A DNA stretch of 64,000 nt from an actinobacterium SCGC AAA278-O22 (GCA_000372185.1 AQUA01000003.1:55755-119754), one strand, 5' to 3'. Counted from the stretch's first letter, positions 38,787 to 47,680 are shown. Numbers and translations are program-made. Notes: generated by a model from the sequence alone, not told the origin.

Positions 38787-39866
38787 TTAGAAGGAAGTCG
38801 AAATTGATTGCACTTCTTCAGCCATATACGAACCCTCAAGTTTTACCAACAAAGTACCAGAGGTGTTTCGCCCAACTACGAAAGTCATTGTCAATCCATA
38901 GTCAGTAGCAACGGCATTTCCATCCAAAGTAACGTCAATGTCAAAAGAATTCTCAAATCTTCCAACACCAGAGCGATATGAATATCCATGACTTACCAAA
39001 TATTGGGTGGTAACTGTTGGAGATCCTGTAATTCCTGCTGATGACATTGAAAGCCAAGTGAAATTTTCACCTGGGTCATTAGGTTGATACGTAAAGACTT
39101 TTGCATGCACTAAATAACTCTTATTTGCTTTAAAACCAGTAATTGAAACCGCTTGTGACGTTCCAGTCACCCCACTCAAATCGCCAATAGTTAGAGTTCC
39201 CCGAATAACTTTTGTTGCTCCCGCTGGTCCTGTTGCACCAGTGGCACCTGTAGCTCCAGTTGGACCAGCATCACCCTGAGGTCCCGTTGCTCCTGTAGCT
39301 CCAGCACTTCCAGTTGCACCTGTTGCACCGGTAGCGCCTGTTGCTCCTGCGGCACCTGTAGCTCCTTGTGGTCCAGTTGGGCCAGCAGTTCCACCACCTG
39401 ATCCGGAAGGACCAGTTGCACCTTGAGGTCCTGTCGCACCTGCAGGGCCAGTTGGTCCTGCAGGACCTGCAGCTCCTGTCGCACCTTTCTCTCCCTGCGG
39501 ACCAGCAGGTCCAACACCACCACTTGTTGTCGATGCATTTGTCACAGTCTTTCCATCTGTACCGTTCTTGCCGTCACTTCCATTCTTTCCATCGCTACCA
39601 CTTGCACCTGCTGCCCCAGTTGGTCCTTGCAAGTTTTGCGGAGCTGGCCACTTTCCACCTGCCTTTGGTCCAAAGAGAAGAAGACTGCGCGTATCAATAT
39701 AGAAATCTCCATTAATACCAACGGTATTTGCTGGTGCGCCTTTTCCATTCAAGATTGTGTTGGGAATCGATGACGCACTTCTGCCCGCTGCATCTGCTGG
39801 TGCAGAGGTAAGTGCGGATGCAAAAAGTGCAATAGAGATAAGGATGGCTAGGCGGTTGCGCTTCAC
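38787..39866 (-). CDS. Secreted collagen-like repeat protein
   Basis: 359 aa. Signal peptide (MKRNRLAILISIALFASALT, cleavage near ADA-AG at 27), a short head with the motif INGDFYIDTRSLLLFGPKAG (51-70) that recurs before collagen repeats in bacterial and phage proteins, then Gly-X-Y repeats at 81-218 rich in GPTG, GATG and GPAG and broken once at 107-117, and a 140-residue C-terminal globular domain that looks beta-rich. No LPXTG or membrane anchor is visible. Start is GTG with GGAGG six bases upstream. Likely a trimeric extracellular stalk for adhesion or as a surface layer component; the function is not known. It is divergent from another secreted protein. Confidence 0.88.
   Translation of the reverse strand: MKRNRLAILISIALFASALTSAPADAAGRSASSIPNTILNGKGAPANTVGINGDFYIDTRSLLLFGPKAGGKWPAPQNLQGPTGAAGASGSDGKNGSDGKNGTDGKTVTNASTTSGGVGPAGPQGEKGATGAAGPAGPTGPAGATGPQGATGPSGSGGGTAGPTGPQGATGAAGATGATGATGATGSAGATGATGPQGDAGPTGATGATGATGPAGATKVIRGTLTIGDLSGVTGTSQAVSITGFKANKSYLVHAKVFTYQPNDPGENFTWLSMSSAGITGSPTVTTQYLVSHGYSYRSGVGRFENSFDIDVTLDGNAVATDYGLTMTFVVGRNTSGTLLVKLEGSYMAEEVQSISTSF
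39213..39626 (-). repeat. DNA encoding Gly-X-Y collagen repeats
   Basis: Nine-base periodic repeat (GGT/GGA/GGC-X-Y codons) coding residues 81-218 of the collagen-like protein, with runs of near-identical GCTACAGGA-type units on the coding strand. Such repeats can expand or contract by slippage. Confidence 0.8.
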
Positions 39867-40111
39867 TGGTGACCTCCAGGTCGTTGGTGTGTAACCAGTG
39901 TGAAGATGAGGTCCGCGCTCTTAAATCAGGCAAACCCCCAGATTTCTCTCAGAAAGTGAGGGTGCCCACGCTTAGGGGGCTCACAAGTTTCGTCCAAAAA
40001 TTCGCAAGGCGCTCACAGGTAAACGGGATATCTTTCTGAGCATCGGGCTGTTTATTACTCACACGTCGATACGAGGGTTTCGACACTCAGCAAGGGACAG
40101 GAGACATGCAA

Positions 40112-40783
40112 ATGTCAACAAAGAAGAAGGTAGCTGCAATTGTTATTACAACTGTTGCTCTTACAGCAGGAACAGTTGGAATCTCTTCAGCAGCATCTAA
40201 ATCAGCAACACGTGTTTCAACAACACGTACAACTGCTGGTGTAACGATGGCGCAAGGACATGGTGCAGAAGTTGCAGCAGTACTTGCTTCTCTAGTTACA
40301 AAGGGAACTATCACTCAGGCACAGTCTGATGCGATCACAGCAGCACTTGCAGCAGCGGAAGCTGCAGAGCATGCAAATGGTCCTCAAGGTGCACCTGGTG
40401 TTGGTCGACCAGATCCAGCAGCAATCCTTTCGCTAATCTCATCAACAATTGGTGTCGATCAAGCAACCATCAAGACTCGTCTTGCTGCAGGTGAAACCCT
40501 TGCTGCTATTGCGGGTGCAAAGAAGGATGCGTTGATCGCAGCGCTTGTTGCTGAAGAAACAAAGCGCATTGATGCAGCAGTAACAGCTGGAAAGCTCACT
40601 GCAGCACAAGCGACCACTATAAAGTCAACACTGACTGCACATGTCACCGATGAAGTTAACTCAACACGTCCAGTTGGACCAATGGGTGACGGCAAAGGTG
40701 GACGCGGTCATGGAGATAAAGGTGGAAAGGGTGGAGCATCAGGCACAACAACTCTGACTCTCCCAGCTACTCCAACTGCATAA
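40112..40783 (+). CDS. Secreted Ala-rich protein of unknown function
   Basis: About 223 aa. Signal peptide MSTKKKVAAIVITTVALTAG with cleavage near SSA-ASK. The mature part has two helical repeats: VLASLVTKGTITQAQSDAIT and AAVTAGKLTAAQATTIKSTL share a 'G-x-[IL]-T-x-A-Q-[AS]' motif, and between them AAGETLAAIAGAKKDALIAAL resembles helical repeat proteins common in actinobacteria and bacilli. The tail is Gly/Lys-rich (GDGKGGRGHGDKGGKGG) then TLTLPATPTA. The second ATG at 40112 is used because AGGAG is eight bases upstream; the ATG at 40106 is too close. Divergent from the collagen-like gene. A terminator follows. Function not recognised. Confidence 0.75.
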   Translation: MSTKKKVAAIVITTVALTAGTVGISSAASKSATRVSTTRTTAGVTMAQGHGAEVAAVLASLVTKGTITQAQSDAITAALAAAEAAEHANGPQGAPGVGRPDPAAILSLISSTIGVDQATIKTRLAAGETLAAIAGAKKDALIAALVAEETKRIDAAVTAGKLTAAQATTIKSTLTAHVTDEVNSTRPVGPMGDGKGGRGHGDKGGKGGASGTTTLTLPATPTA

Positions 40784-40815
40784 GTAGTACGAATATGTAA
40801 TTCCTCCTTGGGTAG

Positions 40816-40849
40816 AAAAACCCGTCACGTGAAAGCGTGGCGGGTTTTT
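40816..40849 (+). terminator. Terminator after the Ala-rich secreted protein gene
   Basis: CCCGTCACG/CGTGGCGGG (9 bp, one G-U, 6-nt loop) flanked by five A and five T, so it can work on either strand. It rules out the longer start of rpiB at 40837. Confidence 0.93.
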
Positions 40850-40881
40850 CATTGCCCACAGATAGCGTGCTTAAATTGCGC

Positions 40882-41337
40882 ATGCGCATTCATATCGGCA
40901 GCGACCACGCTGGCCTTGATTTCAAGAATGAACTCATTACTCACCTAGTCATGAATGGCCATGATGTAACTGACCATGGCCCCTACGAATATGACGCTCT
41001 TGATGATTACCCAGATTTCTGTATCCCATGCGCTGAGGCGGTCGCTAAAGATGCAACATCAATGGGAATTGTTCTGGGCGGTTCTGGAAATGGTGAGCAG
41101 ATGGCCGCAAATAAGGTCAAAGGAATTCGCGCGGCCTTGGTCTGGAGTATCGAGACTGCACAGCTAGCCCGCGAACATAACAATGCAAATGTGATCGCTG
41201 TTGGTGGTCGTATGCATGAAGCAGATTTTGTAAAGCTGCTGATCGATACCTTTATCGCAACTCCATTTCCTGGAGATGAGCGCCATGTGCGCCGCATTAA
41301 CAAGGTAGGACGCTACGAAGTCACGGGCGAGATTTAA
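40882..41337 (+). CDS. rpiB: Ribose-5-phosphate isomerase B
   Basis: Interconverts ribose 5-phosphate and ribulose 5-phosphate in the pentose phosphate pathway. MRIHIGSDHAGLDFKNELI is the RpiB N-terminus, IVLGGSGNGEQMAANKVKGI the phosphate/anion loop, and the cysteines in DYPDFCIPCAEAV include the position of the catalytic base. 151 aa. The start at 40882 follows TTAAAT by five bases with no Shine-Dalgarno; the upstream ATG lies in the terminator and was rejected. Confidence 0.93.
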   Translation: MRIHIGSDHAGLDFKNELITHLVMNGHDVTDHGPYEYDALDDYPDFCIPCAEAVAKDATSMGIVLGGSGNGEQMAANKVKGIRAALVWSIETAQLAREHNNANVIAVGGRMHEADFVKLLIDTFIATPFPGDERHVRRINKVGRYEVTGEI

Positions 41338-41343
41338 AGTAAT

Positions 41344-42003
41344 TTACTTCTTAAAATATCTCAGATCATTCACTTGGTGATCTTTAGTAATTCCTTGGCC
41401 TTCAAATCGAGTTACTGGCCGCCACTCAGGGCGTTCGACTAATCCCCCAGTAAAAAGTGGCGATGCGGCAAATACTTCTTGTATGTATTCGGCGTAAGGC
41501 ACCCAGTCAGTTGCAATATGGAAGAAGCCCCCATCTTTAATCTTTGGATGAATCAGTTTGAGAAACTCTTGATTAATAATTCGTCGTTTGTTGTGGCGCT
41601 TCTTGGGCCACGGATCTGGAAAGAATAAGTGAACTCCGTCTACTGACTTCTCGGGAATCATCGTCTGCAAGATCGGATGTATATCGCCTTCGATGATGCG
41701 AATATTGGAAAGTCCAAGCTCTTCAATCCGAGCCATCAACTTTCCAATACCTGGCTTATGTACTTCAACGGCAATAAATCCTGTCTCAGGAAAATCGCGG
41801 CCAAGAAGTGCGGTGGCCTCTCCCATGCCAAAACCAATTTCGAGAATCACGTTGGTGAAATCTGGAAAAAGTTGATCTGGGTCTATTGGGGTGAGGGAGT
41901 AATCGATTCCATATATACCCCAATACTTATCGAGAGCGCTCTGCTGGGGGCCGGTAATGCGCGTTCCGCGTATGCGATAGCTGCGGATCGTCGGCTGTTC
42001 CAT
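41344..42003 (-). CDS. trmB: tRNA (guanine-N7-)-methyltransferase
   Basis: SAM-dependent enzyme that makes m7G46 in tRNA. The SAM motif LEIGFGMGEATALLG and the TrmB signature FFPDPWPKKRHNKRRI are seen, followed by ATDWVPYAEYIQEVF. 219 aa is normal. It converges with rpiB (6-bp gap). ATG has TAGGAT six bases upstream, without Shine-Dalgarno. Confidence 0.95.
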   Translation of the reverse strand: MEQPTIRSYRIRGTRITGPQQSALDKYWGIYGIDYSLTPIDPDQLFPDFTNVILEIGFGMGEATALLGRDFPETGFIAVEVHKPGIGKLMARIEELGLSNIRIIEGDIHPILQTMIPEKSVDGVHLFFPDPWPKKRHNKRRIINQEFLKLIHPKIKDGGFFHIATDWVPYAEYIQEVFAASPLFTGGLVERPEWRPVTRFEGQGITKDHQVNDLRYFKK

Positions 42004-42009
42004 TTCGCA

Positions 42010-42015
42010 ATCCTA
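42010..42015 (-). promoter_or_regulatory. -10 box of trmB (leaderless)
   Basis: TAGGAT six bases before the trmB ATG, in the 75-bp gap divergent from pepN. Confidence 0.55.
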
Positions 42016-42078
42016 ACTTGTGACGGATGCGCGAGTTGGTGGTTGGATAAGGCGTTTACATAACCCGAAGGAGCAATC

Positions 42079-44616
42079 GTGCCAGGCACAAATATCAAGC
42101 AAGTTGAGGCAGCAGAACGTTCAACGCTTATCAAAGTCTCTCGCTACTCAATCGACCTCGACCTCACTACTGGTGCTGAAAACTTCCGCGTCAAGACTGT
42201 TGTTCACTTTGCTGGATTGAAACCTGGTGCAACCACTTATATCGATTGCGTTGGAAGCAAGGTCATCAGCGCAAAACTCAATGGCGTTGATTTTGATCCC
42301 AAGTTTGATGGCGAGACCATTTATCTACCTGCAATCGCTGCTGACAACGTTCTTGAAATCGAACACGATGGAATTTACTCAAACTCTGGCGAAGGTCTCC
42401 ACCGATTTGTGGACCCTGCCGATAATGAGGTCTACCTCTATACACAATTTGAAACCGGTGATGCGCGCCGTATGTATGCCTGCTTCGATCAACCAGATCA
42501 GAAAGCAACATTCAAGATCAGCACCATTACACCTAAGCATTGGGAAGTCATCTCCAATTACGGAGTCGAATCCACTAAAGAGCTCGATGGAGATCGCAAG
42601 TTCACCCAGTTTGCAGAGTCACAGGTGATCTCTACTTATGTCACTGCAATCGTTGCAGGCGCCTACACATCAGTGCACGATGAGTACAAGGGCGAAAAAA
42701 CAATTCCACTTGGTATCTATGCCCGTAAATCATTCTTTAAATATGTCGATGCGGAAAATATCTTTGAAGTCACCAAGCAAGGCTTTGCCTACTTTGAAAA
42801 GACTTTCGGTCTTGCCTATCCATTCGGTAAGTACGACCAAATTGCAGTTGCTGAATACAACTGGGGGGCGATGGAGAACGTAGGCTGCGTAACTTTCCAT
42901 GAAGATGTCTTGATCTTCCGTTCCAAAGTCACCGAGCGCAACTACGTCAGCCGCGCAACCACGATTCATCACGAGATGGCGCATATGTGGTTCGGAGATT
43001 TGGTCACCATGAAGTGGTGGGAAGACCTATGGCTCAACGAATCATTTGCCGAATGGGCTTCATACCAATCAGTCTCTGAATCAACGAAGTACACACAGGC
43101 CTGGACTGAGTTCAACTCACTGCGCAAAAACTGGGCTTACCGCGTGGATCAATTAACAACTACCCACCCCATCGCAACCGAGATGGAAGATCTTGATGCC
43201 GTGCGCACCAACTTCGATGGCATCTCCTATGCCAAAGGTGCATCGGTGTTACAGCAACTTGTAGCTCACGTTGGACGAGACAATTTCATTAAGGGTCTTC
43301 GCCTATACTTTGCAAAGCACCAGTACGGAAATACAACGTTAAAAGATTTGATTGACCAACTACAAGCAGCATCAGGTCGCGATTTAACTCCATGGGTATC
43401 AACCTGGCTTCGCACAGCAGGTGTGAATACCCTTTCACCTGTCATCGAAATCGATGGAGATACCTATAAGTCAATTGCAATTAAACAACTTCCTCCAGCC
43501 ATGCCTGTAGGTTCGAAAGAGCTTCGTCCACACCGTCTGCATGTAGGCCTCTTTGATATCAAGGGCGATAAGCTTTCTCGTCGTACATCCGTCGAACTCG
43601 ATGTTGCTGGTGCGCTCACAGATGTAACAGAACTTGCTGGCCACAAGGTTGCAGATCTGGTCTTGGTGAACGATAAAGATCAGACTTATGCAAAGTTGCG
43701 CTTTGACGAGCGCTCTATCGCAACCATGAAGAGCCACCTCGGTTCACTCGATGATTCACTCGCGCGCGGACTTATCTGGGCATCTTTGTGGGATTCATGC
43801 CGCGACGGCGAACTCTCTACATCTGATTATGTAACAATCGCACTCAATGCGCTCAAGACTGAATCAGATATCTCAATCGTTGCTGCAACATTTCTACAAT
43901 TTGAAACCGCCATCTGGGCATATGCCAACCCTGCTAAGCGCGATGCGATTCGCACTCAGGTTGCAGATGCAACGGCTGCCATGCTGGCAGCTGCTGCGCC
44001 AGGTAGCGATCACCAGATGCAATTTGCTCGTGCCTTTGCAAATAATGCAATTACTCCAGCGCACTTCGAAAAGATCAAGGCGATTCTCAACGGTTCAGAG
44101 AACGGTCTGGTTCTCGATGCTGATTTACGTTGGTATGTATTCCTCTGTGGCGTAAAGCGCGGAGTATTTGGCACTGCCGAAATCGAGGCAGAGTCAGCAA
44201 AGGACAACACTGCACACGGCAAGCAGTACACCGCTTACGCCTACGCAGCCATGCCGACCAAGGAAGCAAAAGCAAAGGCCTTTAACTCAGTTACTAAGGA
44301 CAATCTCTCCAACACAATCCACTCCTATATGTGCCGTGGATTTAACGAGAATATCCATCACGAACTTCTTGCCGACTTTGTCGATCCTTACTTCAAAGCA
44401 ATTCTTGAAGTCTGGGAGACAAAAGGCTTTGAGATTGCCGAAACAACGGCAACCTTGATGTTCCCATCATGGGTTATCAGTGAGGAAACTGTGAAGAAGG
44501 CGCAGCATTGGCTAGATGTCACCGGTAAAGATGCTTCAAATGCACTTCGCCGTTCAGTGACCGAAGGCCGCGATGCTATGTCGCGTGCGCTAAAAGCTCG
44601 CGCTGCAGATAAGTAA
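42079..44616 (+). CDS. pepN: Aminopeptidase N (M1 family)
   Basis: Zinc metallo-aminopeptidase removing N-terminal residues from peptides. GAMEN exopeptidase motif at 263-267, zinc motif H298-E-x-x-H302 (HHEMAHMWFGD) and the third ligand E321 (WLNESFAEW). A C-terminal ERAP1-like helical domain fills the rest. 845 aa matches the actinobacterial PepN group. GTG start with AAGGAG five bases upstream. No signal peptide, so cytoplasmic; in a streamlined heterotroph it probably serves peptide catabolism (inferred). Confidence 0.95.
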   Translation: MPGTNIKQVEAAERSTLIKVSRYSIDLDLTTGAENFRVKTVVHFAGLKPGATTYIDCVGSKVISAKLNGVDFDPKFDGETIYLPAIAADNVLEIEHDGIYSNSGEGLHRFVDPADNEVYLYTQFETGDARRMYACFDQPDQKATFKISTITPKHWEVISNYGVESTKELDGDRKFTQFAESQVISTYVTAIVAGAYTSVHDEYKGEKTIPLGIYARKSFFKYVDAENIFEVTKQGFAYFEKTFGLAYPFGKYDQIAVAEYNWGAMENVGCVTFHEDVLIFRSKVTERNYVSRATTIHHEMAHMWFGDLVTMKWWEDLWLNESFAEWASYQSVSESTKYTQAWTEFNSLRKNWAYRVDQLTTTHPIATEMEDLDAVRTNFDGISYAKGASVLQQLVAHVGRDNFIKGLRLYFAKHQYGNTTLKDLIDQLQAASGRDLTPWVSTWLRTAGVNTLSPVIEIDGDTYKSIAIKQLPPAMPVGSKELRPHRLHVGLFDIKGDKLSRRTSVELDVAGALTDVTELAGHKVADLVLVNDKDQTYAKLRFDERSIATMKSHLGSLDDSLARGLIWASLWDSCRDGELSTSDYVTIALNALKTESDISIVAATFLQFETAIWAYANPAKRDAIRTQVADATAAMLAAAAPGSDHQMQFARAFANNAITPAHFEKIKAILNGSENGLVLDADLRWYVFLCGVKRGVFGTAEIEAESAKDNTAHGKQYTAYAYAAMPTKEAKAKAFNSVTKDNLSNTIHSYMCRGFNENIHHELLADFVDPYFKAILEVWETKGFEIAETTATLMFPSWVISEETVKKAQHWLDVTGKDASNALRRSVTEGRDAMSRALKARAADK

Positions 44617-44638
44617 TTACTCGATAGAAGTAATTACT
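44612..44638. repeat. Two AGTAATTACT palindromes between convergent genes
   Basis: AGTAATTACT occurs twice (44612-44621 and 44629-44638), 7 bases apart, spanning the pepN stop and the end of the small membrane protein gene. Each copy is self-complementary and together they form a 10-bp stem. No T-tract; perhaps a bidirectional transcription stop or simply overlapping coding ends. Confidence 0.45.
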
Positions 44639-44838
44639 GAAGAAGAGCTTGCGCTCTTTTGCTTCTTATCTCCTGTAAGCGCCCACACAATGATTGAGAT
44701 GGCAAGAAAAATCCCAACAGGTGCTGCCACAAAGTAGGTAAAGGTTTGAAGCGCTGTAAGGCCCTCGCCGGGCATTGCACCTGGCTCTTGGTTGATATTT
44801 CCTGAAAGAAGTGCGACCTGAGAAATTGTCTTGATCAT
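44617..44838 (-). CDS. Small single-pass membrane protein (73 aa)
   Basis: Not recognised by name. One hydrophobic segment (about 35-54, YFVAAPVGIFLAISIIVWAL) preceded by a Gly/Pro-rich loop (NQEPGAMPGEGLTALQTF) and followed by a Lys/Ser-rich tail. The pattern '...GLTALQTFTYF...' with one TM helix is seen in small actinobacterial membrane proteins. It converges with pepN with no gap. TAGACT lies six bases before the ATG, supporting real expression. Confidence 0.75.
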   Translation of the reverse strand: MIKTISQVALLSGNINQEPGAMPGEGLTALQTFTYFVAAPVGIFLAISIIVWALTGDKKQKSASSSSVITSIE

Positions 44839-44844
44839 GTGCGC

Positions 44845-44850
44845 AGTCTA
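44845..44850 (-). promoter_or_regulatory. -10 box of the small membrane protein gene
   Basis: TAGACT six bases before the ATG at 44838; it overlaps the 3' end of the HNH gene by three bases. Confidence 0.5.
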
Positions 44851-45366
44851 TGCAGTAGCTGCAGCGACGCCAAATGGTTCAAGATATGGCAGCCATCTAG
44901 ATTCAGTGCGACCTGTTCCAAGAATTCTCCATGCTGCTCCGACTGGTTCGCGAGGAAGTGAACGAAGTCGCCAACCAAGTTCTTTCAGTGGTTTATCTGC
45001 TTTGACATGGTTGCACTTGTGACAAGCACTCACCACATTTTCCCAATTGTGACCGCCACCACGAGAGCGTGGGATCACGTGATCGATAGAAGTTGCAGGT
45101 GCATGGCAGTAGACACAACGACCACCATCACGGGCAAAGATTGCGCGACGTGAAAGTGGAACTGCATGGCGATATGGAATCTTGACGAATTTATTGAGGC
45201 GAATCACAAGTGGTAGTTCGATGTGACCAGTTGCAAAGTGCAGAACAGTGCCCGATGACTCAATCATGGTTGCGCGATTATTGAGTACCAAAATTAAGGC
45301 ACGCCGATCAGTAACAACACCTAGTGGCTCATAGGTGGCGTTGAGTACCAATGTGCGGTTCATCAT
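44848..45366 (-). CDS. HNH endonuclease family protein
   Basis: 172 aa. The HNH motif with two CxxC zinc ribbons is clear: CVYCHAPATSIDHVIPRSRG then NWENVVSACHKCNHVKADK. The N-terminal half (MNRTLVLNATYEPLGVVTDR, RALILVLNNRATMIE) is the conserved actinobacterial/cyanobacterial HNH type often encoded as a lone gene near housekeeping genes. No methylase, integrase or toxin partner is nearby, so a DNA repair or processing role is more likely than restriction; the function is not established. Confidence 0.9.
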   Translation of the reverse strand: MMNRTLVLNATYEPLGVVTDRRALILVLNNRATMIESSGTVLHFATGHIELPLVIRLNKFVKIPYRHAVPLSRRAIFARDGGRCVYCHAPATSIDHVIPRSRGGGHNWENVVSACHKCNHVKADKPLKELGWRLRSLPREPVGAAWRILGTGRTESRWLPYLEPFGVAAATA

Positions 45367-45467
45367 TTCCCCGGTTCCAACGCGTGGCTCGCGTTGATTG
45401 GGTTATATTGCCGTAAAAGTGAGCCCCGTAGGGGTATTTCGTGGTGAAGTTTCGATAAAGATTTCAC

Positions 45468-45473
45468 TAACCT
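45468..45473 (+). promoter_or_regulatory. -10 box of the MscS-like gene (leaderless)
   Basis: TAACCT seven bases before the ATG at 45481, without Shine-Dalgarno. Confidence 0.45.
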
Positions 45474-45480
45474 TGCCCAC

Positions 45481-46026
45481 ATGAGCGAACGCACGCAGGC
45501 CATCTGGGATTGGTTCAATGGGGCCCCACTTCGAGTTCTCGTTATCTTCCTCATTGCCAGCATCAGTCATCTCACCGGCCATCGTGCAATCGATCGAGCC
45601 ATCGTTCGTTTGGCCAATGCAGATCTCAAGCCCGGCCCTGGTACAGCAAAGCGCCAAGCAGAACGTGCGCGCACTATCGGAACAGTATTTAGTTCAACAT
45701 TTAATGCAGCTGTCTGGATTATTGCAATCGGAATGATTCTCGGTGAATTTGGATTTAATCTCGGTCCCGTTATCGCATCCGCAGGTGTGATTGGCGTTGC
45801 TCTAGGACTTGGTGCACAGTCGCTGGTGCGCGATGTGCTCTCAGGAATCTTTATGTTGATCGAAGATCAATATGGCGTCGGAGATGATGTCACAGTGCAA
45901 GATGTCGAAGGAAAAGTTGAGCGAGTAGGTCTACGTATTACCCAGGTGCGCGATAAGAAGAATGTGCTCTGGTATATCCGCAACGGTGAAATTCTCATTG
46001 TCGGAAACAAATCTCAAAAGCGCTAG
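45481..46026 (+). CDS. Small MscS-family mechanosensitive channel
   Basis: 181 aa. A first membrane segment at about 17-34, a second at 76-92, and the pore helix region GPVIASAGVIGVALGLGAQS followed by LVRDVLSGIFMLIEDQYGVG, the MscS TM3/beta-domain junction. The beta domain (VTVQDVEGKVERVGLRITQV) is present but the C-terminal vestibule domain is cut short, ending at GNKSQKR. Short MscS proteins of this kind occur in actinobacteria; it likely releases solutes on osmotic downshift. Converges with the globin gene with no gap. Confidence 0.88.
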   Translation: MSERTQAIWDWFNGAPLRVLVIFLIASISHLTGHRAIDRAIVRLANADLKPGPGTAKRQAERARTIGTVFSSTFNAAVWIIAIGMILGEFGFNLGPVIASAGVIGVALGLGAQSLVRDVLSGIFMLIEDQYGVGDDVTVQDVEGKVERVGLRITQVRDKKNVLWYIRNGEILIVGNKSQKR

Positions 46027-46413
46027 CTAATCGAGCTGATTGACCATATGCAAAGCTGCGCCTTCTAAATAGCGCCATAACTTTTCGCGATGTGCTTCAT
46101 CCATTTCAACGCCATCAATCGCAGCTTTCATACACGATAGCCAAGCATCTTTAGCCGCTGGATTGATATGAAAGCCAGCATGGCGCATACGAAGGCGGGG
46201 GTGTCCGCGCTCTTCTTGGTAGGTGGTGGGCCCGCCCCAATATTGTTCAAGGAATAATTGAAGTCTGCGCGCTGCACCTTTCATATCTGACTCTGGATAC
46301 ATCGGGCGCAGAATTTCATTGGTTGCAACGTGCGCATAGAATTGAGAAACCAGATCTGCGAAGAAGGCTTCTCCCCCAAATAGTTCGTAGTAATTAGTTG
46401 TATCGCGCTCCAC
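46027..46413 (-). CDS. glbO: Group II truncated haemoglobin
   Basis: 128-aa 2-over-2 globin that binds haem and oxygen, with proposed roles in oxygen or NO chemistry. TrHbII features: YELFGGEAFFADLVSQFYAH at helices A-B, ILRPMYPESD, QYWGGPTTYQEERGHPRLRM around the CD/E region, proximal His in RHAGFHI, and the G8 tryptophan in KDAWLSCM. It follows the MFS gene by 1 bp in an ettA-thioesterase-MFS-globin run. Confidence 0.94.
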   Translation of the reverse strand: MERDTTNYYELFGGEAFFADLVSQFYAHVATNEILRPMYPESDMKGAARRLQLFLEQYWGGPTTYQEERGHPRLRMRHAGFHINPAAKDAWLSCMKAAIDGVEMDEAHREKLWRYLEGAALHMVNQLD

Positions 46414-46414
46414 C

Positions 46415-47677
46415 TTAGCCTCGCAATTCTGCAGTCGACTTTTCTTTAGCTATCTGCAGAACAGCTATAGCTGCGACGAGGCACATCGTTGCTGAGATAT
46501 AGAAAGCAAGTGCGTAGTCACCGAGTTTGACGCGTAATACTGCAGCGCCGATTGCTGCAATCGATGCACCGATTTGGTGTCCGACAAAGACCCAGCCATA
46601 GACAACAGCTGAGCGTTGCGTTCCCATCACGATGCGACAGAGCATCAACGTGGGCGGAACTGTTGCCACCCAATCGAGTCCGTAGAAAATGATGAAGACA
46701 AGAGTGGATGGATGCATCGTGCTAAAGAGGATGGATGGAAGTAAGAAGAGAGATAACCCACGAAGTCCGTAGTAGAAGAAGAGAAGACGGCGCGGATCCA
46801 TGCGGTCGGTCAGCCACCCGGAAAAGATTGTTCCGATGACATCAAAGACACCCACAAGTGCAAGTAAACCTGCAGCAACTGTCTCGTCCATTCCGTGATC
46901 ATGTGCTGCAGGAATGAAGTGAGTTCCAATCAAGCCATTAGTTGATAGGCCACATACCAAGAAGGTTCCAAAGAGAATCCAAAATTCTTTTGATCGCGAT
47001 GAAACTTTTAAGGTATCAATCGCGATGTGACCTGCAGAGAGTTCATTTGGTGCTGGTGGCTGCCAATTATCGGGAGCACCATAAGGTGCCAATCCAAGTA
47101 ATTCAGGCTTCTCTTTTAAGAAGAGATAGATAAAAGGAATAACCAGCGCCGCTGCGCCTCCGACAGTGAGTGAAACGCTCTTCCATCCGTATGCAATTGC
47201 GAAGTGTGACAACATCGGCAAGAAGACCAACTGCCCACTTGCAGTAGCTGCAGTCAGTGCACCAACTACAATTCCCTTTTTAGCAACGAACCATCGATTA
47301 GCAACAGTTGCAGCAAAGACAAGTGCCATCGAACCTGCACCAATTCCCACGCCGATTCCCCACAGTGCCCACAAATGCCACGGTTGCGTCATGAAGGTCG
47401 TTGATGTTGCACTGATTGAAACTAGCGCCAGTGCTGACATCACTACTTTGCGCACGGTAAAGCGCTCCATCAACGCTGCCGCAAATGGTGCAACCAAACC
47501 AAAGAGCAGTACGTTGATTGACACAGCTAAAGAGATTTGTGAGCGCGACCAACCAAAAGCTTCTTCAAGTGGAATGATGAGTACTGATGGCGCAGATCGA
47601 TATCCAGCAGAAGCCATTAAGGTAAAGAAGGTAACAGTTACTGCAATCCACCCTGGATGGATTTTTTGTTGTGCCAC
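46415..47677 (-). CDS. MFS transporter
   Basis: 420 aa with 12 hydrophobic segments. N-terminal YRSAPSVLIIPLEEAFGWSR and the loop FSGWLTDRMDPRRLLFFYYG are typical of MFS monocarboxylate/oxalate-formate-type carriers. Substrate unknown. 3 bp after the thioesterase gene and 1 bp before the globin gene, so co-transcribed. Confidence 0.88.
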   Translation of the reverse strand: MAQQKIHPGWIAVTVTFFTLMASAGYRSAPSVLIIPLEEAFGWSRSQISLAVSINVLLFGLVAPFAAALMERFTVRKVVMSALALVSISATSTTFMTQPWHLWALWGIGVGIGAGSMALVFAATVANRWFVAKKGIVVGALTAATASGQLVFLPMLSHFAIAYGWKSVSLTVGGAAALVIPFIYLFLKEKPELLGLAPYGAPDNWQPPAPNELSAGHIAIDTLKVSSRSKEFWILFGTFLVCGLSTNGLIGTHFIPAAHDHGMDETVAAGLLALVGVFDVIGTIFSGWLTDRMDPRRLLFFYYGLRGLSLFLLPSILFSTMHPSTLVFIIFYGLDWVATVPPTLMLCRIVMGTQRSAVVYGWVFVGHQIGASIAAIGAAVLRVKLGDYALAFYISATMCLVAAIAVLQIAKEKSTAELRG

Positions 47678-47680
47678 GAG

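Noticed and set aside
39213..39626. Periodic repeats suggesting a CRISPR array or non-coding satellite
   Set aside because: The period is 9 bases, in frame, and encodes Gly-X-Y triplets with no spacers of constant length.
40837..40881. Upstream start for rpiB
   Set aside because: The start would lie inside the strong terminator at 40816-40849; RpiB proteins begin at MRIHIGSDHAG.
44848..45366. HNH gene as part of a restriction or mobile system
   Set aside because: No methylase, integrase, transposase or terminal repeats nearby; neighbours are housekeeping genes and base composition does not shift.
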